Under the pieces are notes generated by a model, which saw only the letters and a list, made by a program, of their open reading frames with translations, was not told the DNA's origin and did not search any database. Positions 1-12,023 of a DNA stretch of 64,000 nt are shown piece after piece (position 1 is the first letter of the stretch; every line of letters starts with the position of its first letter). The translations under genes were made by a program, and so were the position numbers. Source of the DNA: Copromyces sp. CBS 386.78 (taxonomy: Eukaryota; Ascomycota; Sordariomycetes; Sordariales; Sordariaceae); the NCBI GenBank assembly GCA_030685235.1, contig MU839116.1:62001-126000 (forward strand). The letters are read 5' to 3'.

Positions 1-552
1 TTGTTGGAAGGGATTTGGCTGTCTTTTGAAGTTTATTTAGGGAGCTAGCTGCTCGATAGAGGTATCGAGCTTTATGTCATGTCATAGCTGTCAAGCAATC
101 AACAGCCTATTTGCTCTCTTAAGTACTTGACTTGAATTGCAAAGTGACGATGGCGAACCATACTCTGGATTTATCGAAGTAGTCATTGTGTAATTATTGG
201 ATATACCTTTCGTAGATCGAAGTCGATCTATTCAACAACCCGTCAACTAGACTAGACAGATCAACCGAGAACTCCTTACAACCGGGCCCTTCGCCATCTT
301 ATCCCCTTTCATCTCACGGTCTAATATCCTAGACTTGGACCTTCAATCAACATTAACTAAGACCCGTACATTACTCCTACTACCCGTCCTCCTAACCTCC
401 TTACCGTCGTTCTCGACCTGTACCTCTCGTCAGTGATATGAGAAAATCGCCAGTGCTAATATGACATGATTCTTTACTTGTTAGATCTACTAACCGGTGG
501 CGGCTGACTGGAGGGAATACGTATCTCATACGTACGATTTTTATACCGGCCA
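1..552. other. Left flank, no gene seen
   Basis: No convincing coding region or RNA gene is visible. Composition is mixed and less AT-rich than the transposon that starts at 558, so this is probably unique flanking DNA. No frame stays open for long. Confidence 0.5.
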
Positions 553-557
553 GTAAC

Positions 558-865
558 TATTACGGTGCAAAGGCATAAGGTAGGTAAGAATATACGTAAT
601 TGTACGAAGGAGTAAGAGGAAAGGTTCGTAGGTGCGATCCCAGACTGGTCTTTATAGAGGCCAATCTAGGAGATCAGCTCTACAGCAATCTTATAAATAT
701 TATAGAACTAGCACAACTTATATAACGATAGTAATAATAAGGCTATCGTAGCCTTCTACAAAGGCCGTAATAGCCTTATACTATACTTAGAGCTATAGCC
801 TAATCCCTAACTCCGATAACTGCTAACTGTATATTCTAAACTATTATAAAGCTAACCTTATAATA
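558..865 (-). repeat. LTR, left copy (3' LTR of the minus-strand element)
   Basis: 308 bp, matching 7424-7731 end to end without any visible gap. Differences are only C/T and A/G. The outer portion keeps more CG/TG/CA sites than the equivalent part of the right copy. Confidence 0.93.
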
Positions 866-2189
866 CTACCCCGGACTAAAAAAAGCCGTATAATTAATTA
901 ATAATATATAAAACGATTAAAATACTTATTAATCGTTTAATCTACCCTATAAAAGCCTTTATAGCCGCTACTACTCTACGTAGTAACCTCCTTAATCCTC
1001 CGTACCCTATATTTCCTATTAATACCGGCTAATCTACTCCTACCTCTATTAATAACGGCCGGTCCGCTTTTAACTACCGGTCTATTACTATTTTACGCCA
1101 CTTCTTTATAGCGATCTAATTTAGTAACGCTAGTTTATTTAAATAATTTTCGTAGAATTTTTATATTGCCTCCGGGTATATTATAATATTAGCCCGTTTT
1201 TATTAATTTAATACGTATAGTAATATTTATAGGATATAATATTTTTATTATCTATTTTTTAAATTCCGTTTATAATTACTTATATTATTGAAATTCTATT
1301 CGATAAAATCTTTTCCGTTATCCGTCTACTTTATAATCCTCCCTTAATTTACTTTTACGTCCCTTTCGGTACGTCCTTCCTAAAATTTTACTTTATTAAT
1401 GTAGAATATAGGACTATACTTTATATTAATTGGGAGCCGAAGAATAATTATATAGCTATTAGCTTTTAAAATTTCGAATAGCCTTTCCCGGAGCGGAATT
1501 AATTTAATGTATAGTCTTCCGGTTTTAAAATTCTCTATATTCAATAAGACCTTATCCCCGACTTTATATTATAGAGCGTTTAATTTTCTTTTATTAGTAT
1601 TATTTTCGTACTACTTCTATACTTCCTTTATTTTAATCGTTACGTAGTTTAAAACCGTTTTAAATTGATTAGCGATTTTAATAGCTTTAAAATATTTATT
1701 TTATTAAATCTTTAATATTTCTAGGGGGTACGGTATAGCGGGTTCGACCCCTATCTAAGGATAGAATTTATAGTTAGTAAAAAACGGCGAAATTTCTATT
1801 GTCTTTAAAATTAAATTATTAGTAATAAATTCTGCTATTAGTAATTAATTGACCTAATCGTCTTATATTTAATTAATAAAAGTTTATAAATATTTTTCTA
1901 TTTTTATATTAATATATTCCGTCTACCCGTTCGTAGTTAGGTAAAAAGCGGAGGAGGGCGTAAAATTAATTTTTAGCCTCGTTAATAATACTTTTTAAAA
2001 TTACGAAATAAATTAGGAACCCCAATTGGATATAATAGTACTAAATAAATTATAAATATTATAGATCTACTCTATAAAGCAGTCCGCTAATTCCTTTGCA
2101 GTTAGCCCTATTGTAGGGATAAAATACTGTATTTTTATTAATTTATTAATAATTATTGTAATATATTAGAATACTTATCCGCGGCGTTT

Positions 2190-2270
2190 ATAGGGCGTTA
2201 ACGGTATAATATAATCGATAGAAATATCTTTCTATAAAATAAAAGGTACTAATAACGGCTTTAAAAACCC
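2190..2270 (-). pseudogene. Integrase core ghost
   Basis: Read on the minus strand, the frame through 2190-2234 gives a stop (expected Trp, TGG to TAG) followed by KDISIDYIIPL. This matches the gypsy integrase segment around the first catalytic Asp. Upstream on the same strand a stretch resembles the usual 'pyGllkPLpvP' lead-in. The copy is broken by RIP stops. Confidence 0.75.
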
Positions 2271-2943
2271 GTATAGCGCGTATTATAACGGCTTTATCTT
2301 TATATACGTCAAGCAAATCTTATAATAGGTCTTTACCGTATTATATATCCCTAATTAAAAGAAAAATTGGAAGAGAAGGCTATAAATCTTTTCCCTCCTT
2401 CAATACCCTATTCCTAATATATTGTAAGTACGGCGGATCAATTAATAGTAAACTTCAACGTCTCTAGGGTTAAGGAGAACCGAATTGCAATAATAGATCC
2501 GGCCCTATATAGCGTAGTATTCTACGAACGAGAGTTTTTTAAAACTCCTTTTAACTTCTTTTAATTATGTTCTCCTTATTAGGTCCGTTAAATAGGCGAA
2601 TACGTCCTAAAAAAAAGTTAATTTCTTATAAATTTCTATTATTAAAATATTTATTAACGTTTCGTCTATAATTTCTAAATTATAAAGGTAAATTATTCCG
2701 ATAAAAACCTCCGGATCCCCCTTATTTTCTAGGATATAGGAATTGTTAACGAAAATATCCTTCTTTAATAAAACCTTATTCTTTATTAGGAAATATTTAT
2801 TACCCTTATATTTTAGAATATCCTCTAATTTGTAGCTTAATATATTAGGGCGGACTTATAGCGAACCCGGTCGGTACTAGATAATAAAATTAAAGCGGGA
2901 GAGAAATTATAACTACCTTATATATTATAATATTAATTATTTA

Positions 2944-2994
2944 TTAACTGTAAATAATTTTAATCCTTTATAATCTATTAAAATTTCGAACGGC
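2944..2994 (-). pseudogene. RNase H ghost (TDHK motif)
   Basis: One minus-strand frame reads FEILIDYKGLKLFTVNK. Gypsy RNase H usually has TDHK here; the observed IDYK is explained by C-to-T changes in the Thr and His codons. It lies between the RT and integrase ghosts, as expected. Confidence 0.8.
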
Positions 2995-3599
2995 TATTAT
3001 ACTCCCTTTAATTCTAGTTTCTACTCCTCCAACACTTTAATAATAGTAAATAACTCTTTATTATAAATATTGTAATTATATTCCGCTAATAAATATTGTT
3101 AACTAAAGTAAATTATTAGTTATAATATTCTATCTTCGTTATACTAAGAGAGAATACCGTTGTAAGCCTAATTTAAAATATTTATTTCTATAACTATTTA
3201 CTTAAACCAATTATAGATACGTAATATTAGTCCGCTAATAAAAATTCGCTTAAATACGTTGAAAGAGCGTTAATACTAGTCTTCCTATTTCCAATCTTTA
3301 ACGGTCTTCTTTATTAATTTATATAATAATCCCGTTAAAATAGAGAAGTATTTAATAAACTGCTAATAGAAATTAATAAATTTTAAGAAATATTATAGCG
3401 CCTTTTTAATATTTAGAACCTCCTACGAAGTAACTGCTATTACCTTCTTTAAATTTATTTCAATACTTCTAAGGGTAATAATAAACCCTAAATATTTAAT
3501 TTATTTTATATAGAAATTATATTTATTGATATCGATTTATAAGTTTATATTTATCATCTTCCGTAGGACTTTACTAACGTACCCTATATAATCCTCTTT

Positions 3600-3950
3600 A
3601 TTCTCCGAATAAACGAAAATATTATTAAAATAAATAATAGCGTATATATTAAAGATATTATATAAAACGTCGTTAATATAATTTTAAAACATCCCTAGTA
3701 CCCCTTATAAATTAAATAAATATATTAAGGATTCGAAAAGTCTAAAGCGGGTAATAAATATAATAAACTACTTATAGCCCTCCTTTACCCGTATCTTATT
3801 AAATATATTAATAATATCGAACTTAATAAAAATCTTCGCTTTATAAATAGTATTAAAAGTTTCTTTAATTAATGGAATCGAATACTGTATTTTCAAAATA
3901 ATATTATTAATATTATAATAATTAATATAAATATAAACTCCCTTACCCAA
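3600..3950 (-). pseudogene. Reverse transcriptase ghost
   Basis: Minus strand 3768-3950 keeps an open frame of about 60 codons ending in KFDIINIFNKIRVKEGYK, the typical first-Asp region of gypsy RT (K-x-D...F...I...EG). Further along the element, 3600-3641 reads AIIYFNNIFVYSEN, the catalytic Y-x-DD box with both Asp codons turned into Asn (GAT to AAT). No functional enzyme can be made. Confidence 0.87.
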
Positions 3951-5800
3951 CTTCTATATTAATAGGATAAGTAAAGCGGCGGTAGATTAGGAAAGATAGA
4001 TAAATTTCTTTTTAAAATTTTCGTTAATCTATTTTTTAATAATAATAATTTTAATAAATAATATCGGTCTAAGCTTAATGTATAATAATTACTCTCTTAA
4101 TCTAAATTCGATTTTATAATCGTATAAATAGTACGGGGGTATCTTATCGGCCAACATAAGAAGAAAAATGTTAATATATAATTAATAACAATTTATTAAT
4201 ATCCCTTTTATTTCTTCCCTAATTTTCTAAAACTTATTTATTTTATTAAAAAATTTCTAAACGTCCTCTTCTATTATTTTTATTAAATAAATACAATAAA
4301 TAATCTCTTTATAGAGTAGTACATTTTTAGTTAAATTCCTTATTAAAGTAATAAATTTAGCAATTACCGCCGCCTCCTTTTCTATCTCAAATTTATACTT
4401 ACTAACTATATTATTAATAAAAAAATAAAGAAAACGTAGAAAATCGTCCTTATACTTCTCCCCTCGCCCTTCGATAATATTTTCTACGATTTTATATGTA
4501 AAATCTATTTCCCGGAACTCTAAAACGGCAATTAGCCTCTCTAATTAAATATAATTAGTAACATATAATTAAAATCGGTCCTTCTTATAAATAAAATTAA
4601 AAGTAGCAACGTTAAATTCTCTAATATTAATAAGGTTTATACTATCCTCAATATATTTACTTATTCGAATATTAGTACGGTACGTACCTACTAATATATA
4701 TCTTTTATTAAATTTAATATATAATTTATATAATATATCCCGCTTAATTAATACGAAAATAGTAGCGGTATTTATAATACCCTATACTTTTACGCCTACG
4801 CAATATATAATAAGAGCCTGTAACGGAGCCGTTGATAATACCTTAGCGGGAGGGTCGGAAGTCTATTCCTTAAATTCTTCGTCTTTAAATTAAGGAATCC
4901 TAATAAATTAATCCTCAATTTCCTTATATTAAGCCGCCTCCTTATAGAAATAATTCCTAAAAATATAAAGAAGAAAGGAAGGGAACTTAGAATTATTTTA
5001 AGGAAGCGCTTTTTTATAAGCGCGGACAGCTATAATAGAAATAAGGCTAGAGAAGGTTTAAAGTATTTCTATTTAATTATTAAAGAGCCCTATTAATAAA
5101 TAGCAGTCTTTATAACCCGGATAATTAAAATATATATTACCTTTCTTATAATCGATATATAATTTATAAAATTTCATTTAAAGGAACCCTAAAATAATCG
5201 GGTATTTATTAAAAAGGTTGTAAATTAAAAAAGTAATAACCTCCTTATAATAACCTATCTATAGCCTTCTTATTACTCTTTCGCTAATTGTACCCTTAAT
5301 ATATCTATTTACAAATACGAACTTTTTAAAACGAAGAAAGTAAAAACGGAGAAAATTATACTTTATAATAAAAAAACGGTTAATAAATATAAACGTAGAG
5401 TATCCGTTATCAATAAGGGAAATACAATAGTCTTTATACGTACCGGTAATTATATATATAGATAATAAAATTAAATTTAGAATAGTACTATTTAATAATT
5501 AAATTTGTACCTCCTCCAAATCCGTTGAAGGATCCTATTATTTCTATAATATAATTACCCGGCTTAACCTCTACGCGCGATTAGGTATAAAGGTTAAATA
5601 TTTTCCGGCTCGTTATAATATTTATTACCCGCGGCCGGCTTAATCGCAAGGGTTATAATTGTATCGACGGCTCCTACCGAACGGACTTCTATAAATTCCT
5701 ATCCGGTATTACTATTACTACGTTTACCCCTACCCTTTTTTTTCTTACCGGTCGATTTATTATTAGCGCGAAATTTACTACTTTAATTAATAGATTTAAA

Positions 5801-5842
5801 ATAATTGCGGGCGATATAATTTTATTAATTATAACGGTAGTA
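5801..5842 (-). pseudogene. Gag zinc-knuckle ghost (CX2CX4HX4C)
   Basis: On the minus strand the codon pattern matches CX2C-X4-H-X4-C spacing if the Tyr (TAT/TAC) codons at the Cys and His positions are read as RIP products of TGT/TGC and CAT. Two in-frame stops lie between the second Cys and the His. The position near the 5' end of the element fits the C-terminus of Gag. Confidence 0.6.
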
Positions 5843-7162
5843 AAAGCCCTTTTCCCTTTGTTCTTTAAAAATTCCGGAGTCGAATATAGTAGAAAGACTT
5901 ATAGAATTAAAATTTATTTAATTTCTTCTTTAATTTATAAATTTATTAGTTATAATAGGAGGGGCCGCTATAATATTTTTAAAAGAGGAGCTTAAATCCT
6001 TAAAAGTACCCGTAACTACTTTATTATAATAATTAGCGTCTTTTAATTTCCGGTTGACCTTCTTTACGAATTTTAATTATATAATATAATTATCGTCTTC
6101 GGGGAAATCCTAAATAATTAAAACACTTCAAAACCGTTTATTAAACTTATTACGAAAGTAATAAACCTTTATTATATCGTTAAACCCGTATTTATCTATA
6201 AATTTAATAAATTCGATTTCGAATTATAGGAAAAGAATATTACTTTAATAGAAATTAATAAAGCGTTTATTAATATTTAATTTAATATTAATATTATTAT
6301 ATTAATCCGTAAAATATATAAGGAAAGTTTTGCCGGTCGTTTATAACTATTTCTTAAACTCTTTAAAAAATTCTATAAACTTCTTTAAACCGTTATTTAA
6401 TACTAAATATAAGTTTAGTCCTAGCCGGAATATTATACGTACGATTTTAACCCGTTCTGTAAAGAAATAGAGGGAATCGAATTCCTACGCAATCCTAATT
6501 TAATTCTATTATAACCAGAAAGCGTTATAATATTTAATATTATTTTTATCCTCCCTAGTAAAAATCGGGGGGTTTTCGATAATATATTTAAAAGGTTAGG
6601 AAACGGTTATTATAATTTCTTCGGGGGCGTTAAAGGTTTCTAATATATTAAAAGGGGCCGTAATAAATATAATTATAATCCGCTATTATAAAACCGTAAC
6701 TATATATTATATTACGTTTCATTATTTTATTATAATATTATAATTCGTAATAACCATTAAAAATACCCTTCCTAATAGTTTAATAATAAATTTAAAAGCT
6801 AATTATTAAATAATAATTTTAACGAAGACTTCGTAATTTCGAAAAACTAAATATAACCGAATATCCTCTATAAAGCCATTTACAAAATTTTAAATACCGC
6901 AAATAATATTAATAAATTAAAGAAAGGCTATTTAATAAATTTTAATATTAAAAATTAAATCTTCGGTAAAAACGTTAAAAAGCTCCTTAAAGTCGAATAG
7001 GTCGGGGGAATTATTTACTAATAAATTAATTCTTTATTCCGTTTCTTAAGGGTTTAGAGTAACGTAATCCAATAGTAAAATATTATTACTACTATCGTTA
7101 TTATTATTAGAATAATAATCGTAATTACTATCGTCTTCCGTAAAGAAGTTAATCTATAATAT

Positions 7163-7226
7163 AAAGGGGATTACTATAATATAAAGGCGTAATTAAAGGG
7201 GATTACTATAATATAAAGGCGTAATT
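7163..7226. repeat. 32-bp tandem duplication inside the LTR element
   Basis: Two perfect 32-bp copies (7163-7194 and 7195-7226) lie head to tail, about 200 bp inside the right LTR. Confidence 0.85.
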
Positions 7227-7423
7227 ATAATAATTAAATTATTGCTTTTAGGGTCCAGTCCTAACGAATCTACGGTTTAACGAAGCGATTCTATATATTA
7301 GGGTCCGCAATTTTTATAAGGCGATCCCGGTATAGTTTTAAACTACGTAACTTCTCGCCGCGCGACTCTAAAGGTCGAAAAAAAATATACGTATAAACGC
7401 AATAATTTAAAAGTACAATTAAT

Positions 7424-7731
7424 TATTATAATATAAAGGCACAAAATAGGTAAGAATATATATAATTATACGAAGGAGTAAGAGGAAAGGTTCGTAAGTA
7501 TAATCCCAGACTAGTCTTTATAGAGGTTAATTTAGGAGATCAGTTCTATAGCAATTTTATAAATATTATAGAGTTGGTACGACCTATACAACGATAGCGA
7601 TAATAAAGCTATCGTAGCCTTTTACGAAGGCCGTAATAGCTTTATATTGTATTCGGAGCTATAGCTTGATCCCTGGCTCCGATAGCTGCCAACCGCATGC
7701 TCTGAACTATTATAAGGCTAACCCTATGATA
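7424..7731 (-). repeat. LTR, right copy (5' LTR of the minus-strand element)
   Basis: 308 bp partner of 558-865. The outer part (about 7640-7731) is clearly less AT-shifted than the matching part of the left LTR, and its inner part is more AT-shifted. It would carry the element promoter. Confidence 0.93.
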
Positions 7732-7736
7732 GTAAC

Positions 7737-8972
7737 TCTACGTCTACGTTTATCATCTTTTATATACGTAAGGTGTAAAATATCCAATATCATAGCAAGC
7801 AGGCATGCTTATAGCAGACAAGTGGTATATAAATTCTACTTTTTTAACGTAGTTTATACGCCATCTTGACATTCATGTTTTATACACATCATCCTCTTTC
7901 AATCTTCCCCCATTAGCTCTCCAGTTTTTAGACTTTGCGTCTCCTTTTCAAGTTTTGTTTTATTTTGTCTAAGTAGGTTATCACCCAATTCACCTCTCAG
8001 CCCACCAACTTTTTCCCCAGCCAAGAACCAAGATCTTTCCTTCTCCTCTCTTCATTCCATTAAACCATCCATCATCTTTTCTCTCCTTTACCCTCCTTAA
8101 CATAATGCCCTAAACTCCTCTCTCAAATTTCCCTCCTGTAGCTCTCATCGCGCTTCGCCTTTTCTAGCTTTGAGCTCTCCCTTTCACTCTCTTCCTCCCT
8201 AAAGAGCATCTCGATTAGATATCATCTCACAAACCTCCATGGTCATCGGCAGAGATTCATTTCATGGTGGTCATGTCATTGTTAGATGAGACAGAGTAGC
8301 CTCAGGTCTCCACATCTTATCCAGCAGTCCCCTCAAGGATTCGGAATGCGGATGAGGTTGAGTATCCATCTGAAGGGTAAGTTTCAGATGTCGGTAAGGC
8401 ATGGTATATAGAGGTGTTGATGGAATCGGGAGTTAATGGTGTAGGTTTGATTTGGTGTAGTCGGTTAAAATGAGGTGGTAGACAGGCAATGCTGAATGAT
8501 ATAATAGTATGAGAGAAGCTTCGTCTCGTCTTAAATCATCAACTCATCAAGACGACCCGGAGTGTTCCCGGTCTATTTTCTTTACCGCCCACCCAACTGT
8601 CTTAGGCGGTTGTATCCTCATGCGTGGCAGTCATGACGATCACGGACGGGGATCCGGGCATGTACCGGATACCCCTGGCTCCAGACAATTGTTCAATCCT
8701 GCCTAACCGTCGAAACAATGTCTTTGGAACAGCGGCGCCCATACGCCGACTCGGATGTGGCCTGCTGTGCCACCATCGTCCATCTCTCTCAGTTTTTCGT
8801 TGTTGTTGTAACGTTCTTGAACATCGTCATCTTCATAACGCGTCCGTCCCCATTTGCTTTTGTACGCCGAGATGTTGGTATCTCCCAAAGCGCCACATGG
8901 TTGGAGAGATCGCTGAGCCGATTTTAAGTATGGCTATGCAACCCCTCCACAGAGTCGATTGCGTGTAACGTT
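7737..8972. other. Intergenic, no gene seen
   Basis: Contains pyrimidine-rich stretches (7870-8200) and then normal-GC sequence with a few short overlapping frames and no recognisable domain. The last few hundred bases are probably the 3' UTR of the minus-strand deubiquitinase. Confidence 0.5.
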
Positions 8973-11900
8973 TCAGATACGCTGGTAGAACAACAGGTAA
9001 GCGACCTTGTTGTCCTTGAAGCTATCGTTATGTTGCTTGGAGGCAGCCTTCAAGCTGCCACTGCCGCTAGGAGCGGCAAGACCGGCACCATTGACGACGC
9101 TGCTCCACTTCTTGCCGTTTGCAGTAGCCTGCTTCCAACCCTCGTCATCACCAGTATCCTCCTCCGGCATGGCGCCGAACCGGTTGCTAGCTGCCGAGCT
9201 GCCGTTCTCCTTGCGATCGCCAACGGCGCCCTTGGAAGGCTTTTCCTCAGCGCCAGCCTCAGCGACGTCCTCAGGGCGGACACGGCGAATGACAGTGTCA
9301 TCAATGCGAACCCATTCGCGGCCGTCCTGGCGACGAACATCAACAGTATAGTGTCCACCGCTGGCATTCTTTCCGTGATGATAGACAACCGTGATGAGAC
9401 GATACTTGAGGAGATCGGCATTCTCAGCATGGACAGTGCTGCGCTTCTGGCGGGATACGACCTCGCGAGGAATTTCGAGCTCCAAGGGATATCCGACCTT
9501 CTTCCAAATCTTAATGGTACCATGGCCTTCAGCATCGAACTGGAAGCGTTTGAGATGCAGAATGAGGACCGGAGGAAGAGACTCAATGAACACCTGCTTG
9601 GTAGCCTTTGCGTCCTTGCCATGGGGCGAGTTGAAATCACCGTGGATCGTTTCTGGGCGAGTAAGGCCCCTCAAGGCATCAACAATGTTGCGAATCTCGG
9701 GGGCACCAATGTCGAGCTGAAGAGGCTGATAGGGCTCCAGGGTAACGGAGCTCTTGAGGCCAGGAATGCGAAGCTCAGAGCGGAGCTGACCGCCGAAGAT
9801 CCTAGTGATGGGAGAGATCGAGGAAGAATAACCAGATGTGCGAGTGATCGCAGCCTTTTGACGGGGTCCAACCTCGAGCCAGTCATCACCAGCGTTGGAG
9901 GTCGTGGGCGAGGGCAAGGACGAGTTGGGCGCAGTAGAAGTAGTCGAAACCGGGAGAGTACGCATGACATGAGTGCACTCATCGTGGAGACCTTCAAGAA
10001 GGAAACCGAGGAACTCCTCAGCATCTTGTTGGTGACCGCGGCGCATGCTTGCGAAACGTGGGAGCTTTCTGATAGCGTCATAGACAAACTCGGGGGTAAA
10101 GGCTTCACCGTACTGTTCGAGTTCCTCGCTCTTGAGGCGCCTCTTGAGCTGGTCGATAGACACAGCAGAATCGATCACCTTAAACTCGCGCATGAACATG
10201 ATCATGGCATCGAGGAGAGGAGTCTCGCTGTTGAAGCTGTGGACAGCCTTCTTGCTGACTTGATCCAAGAAGTCGTAGAAGGGAATGCAGTTAACCAAAA
10301 CTTGAAGAATCTGCAAACAGTATTAATATCATTCCTTGAAGCCTGAGGCAAAAATGGAGTCACTTACAGAGTTCATATAGCACATGTTACCAGTGTTGAC
10401 AAGGCCGCGGGGCTCCAAGAAAGCAATCTTCTCAGCAGTACCGACCCGATACGACTGAACAGCTTCAGCCATAGAGTTCGCCTTAGACTGAGCAAAGCCG
10501 GTGGGGACTCCAGCAGCAGCTCCTGAAGCATCCACGGAGGCATTGCCGTTGACAGTGGTCTGGGTAGCGGAAGCTGCAGCAGCGACGGCAGCAGCAGTGT
10601 TGACGGGAGCGGCAGGCTTGGTGAACAGGTTGGCCCAGGACTTAGGCTTAACAGGCGCGGGCGCAGGAGCAGGAGCAGCTTCAGCAGCCGGAGCCGAAGC
10701 ATCGGGAGTCGAAGCAGTTTCATCCTTAGCAGCAGTCTCAGGGGTTTGCTCAGTAGCAGGGGCGGAACCAGCAGGCTTGACCTCAGCAGACGGCTTCTCC
10801 TCGCTAGTCGCAGGCTTGTCCTTGGGAGCAGCAGGCTTGGGCAAAACAGGTACCACAGGGATAGCAGGGACAGCGGGAACGGGAACACGAGCAGCTTGCT
10901 TCGCGGGCTGAGACGGAGAGGTCGCGATGGACTCAGAAACCTGGAACTGCTGGGATGGAACGGAGCTAGTTGGCGAAGTGGACGGAGTGTCCACAGAAGG
11001 AAGCTCCTGGGTCGAAGGAGTCTCGGATCGGGGAGGAAGAACTTCGAGCTTAGGCGTACCCTTGGGGGTAGAAACAGAAGCCTCTTCCTGGACGTTTTCC
11101 GTAGTATTTTCCGCTAGAGCAGCCTGGGTAGCCTCGGAGGTAGCTTGTTGACCAGGAGCAGTAGGAAGGCTGACGCTCTCCGAGGCAGCAGAAGGAGCTT
11201 GCCTGCGTCTCCTCAACTTTGCGCGGGTCGGGAACGGTGCGTCAGGGTGCGAGAACCAAGGTAGAGAGAACGGCGGCTTGTCAGACTTTTGCGGCGAAGC
11301 GAAGTGCGAGTATGCGGCCTCAGCCTGCGCAGGCTGCTTGGCCTCCTCAACCACCGGCTCCTCCACAACCTTTTGCTGGATCTCGGGCTCGGGCTCAAGC
11401 TGAGCCTGGACTTGAGGCTGCGACTGAATCTGTGCCTGGGGAGGGACGATCGGTGGCATCTGCTGAGCCGGCGGAGTCATAGTGGTCGGGACGACGTGAG
11501 AGTGTGTCGAAGAAGGAGTGTGAGGAGCTGGAACCGGTACAAGCGCTGGCGCAGGCATGGGAGGAGCCTGGTACGGGGTCGATACAATGGGCGACTGGGG
11601 AGGAGCCGGTCGAGCGTAGGGATTCTGGGCTACCATGGGCATGTAGTGCTGCATGGCCGGGGGCGATCGAGCGTAGGAGGCGGCGGGCGGCGCGTACTGC
11701 GGCATACCGTAGGGATTCAGGTTGGCGGCGTTCTGGTAGGCAGGAGGGGCATAGTAGCCAGGAGGAACAGCGTAAGGCTGTGGCATGTAGTTGGCGGCAT
11801 ACATGGGTTGGTGCGCGACATGAGGCTGGTGATACTGCCCATGGTGGTGGTGATGGGCGCCAGGATTGTAGTGGTTGTGGTGAGGCCGTCCGCGACGGGG

Positions 11901-12023
11901 ACCGTGGCCCTGACCGAGATGGCCCTGGCCACCGGGGCCTCCTCCACTGATCCTGGGAATTCCCATATCGGCATTACCCTGCATTGGCTGCCCAGCCGGC
12001 AGATGCCCGGTGCTGTTCATCAT
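8973..12023 (-). CDS. Ubiquitin carboxyl-terminal hydrolase, Ubp3/USP10 type
   Basis: Predicted 997-aa cysteine protease that removes ubiquitin from proteins. Yeast Ubp3 with Bre5, and animal USP10, act on trafficking, stress-granule and ribophagy targets; that role here is inferred. Two exons: 10368-12023 and 8973-10310, phase 0, donor GTAAGT, acceptor TGCAG. Residues 1-540 are a Pro/Gln/Ala-rich, low-complexity arm with His-rich patches near the start. The USP domain starts about residue 540: Cys box NTGNMCYMNS (nucleophile Cys548), GHQQDAEEFLGFLL, and His box GGHYTVD (His872) followed by REWVRIDD, the USP10-like wording. A roughly 70-residue acidic/Ser-rich insert separates RIDD from the C-terminal YLLFYQRI. 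The intron falls four residues after the catalytic Cys. The start is the first Met of a double Met; a later start would only trim the disordered arm. Confidence 0.93.

Larger units (their letters stand above)
553..7736 (-). mobile_element. Ty3/gypsy LTR retrotransposon, RIP-degraded, complete ends
   Basis: Seen: two direct repeats of exactly 308 bp (558-865 and 7424-7731) bounded by the same 5-bp sequence GTAAC (553-557 and 7732-7736), which gives a 7174-bp element plus target-site duplication. LTR ends read TATTA...ATA, which fits ancestral TG...CA ends hit by C-to-T change. Recognisable coding ghosts on the minus strand run, in element order, zinc knuckle (5801-5842), reverse transcriptase (about 3600-3950), RNase H (about 2944-2994) and integrase (about 2190-2270). 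RT before integrase is the Ty3/gypsy order. All frames are full of TAA/TAG stops and the longest surviving frame is about 60 codons, so the copy is dead. LTR differences are all transitions by eye. The family name is unknown. No clear tRNA primer-binding site could be recovered next to the right LTR. Confidence 0.93.

Noticed and set aside
8509..8968. Several overlapping short frames on both strands
   Set aside because: Mutually overlapping and domain-free; most likely UTR or intergenic DNA.
9030..10346. 438-codon plus frame antisense to the deubiquitinase
   Set aside because: Shadow of a codon-biased gene on the other strand; the minus frame has full USP motifs and consensus splicing.
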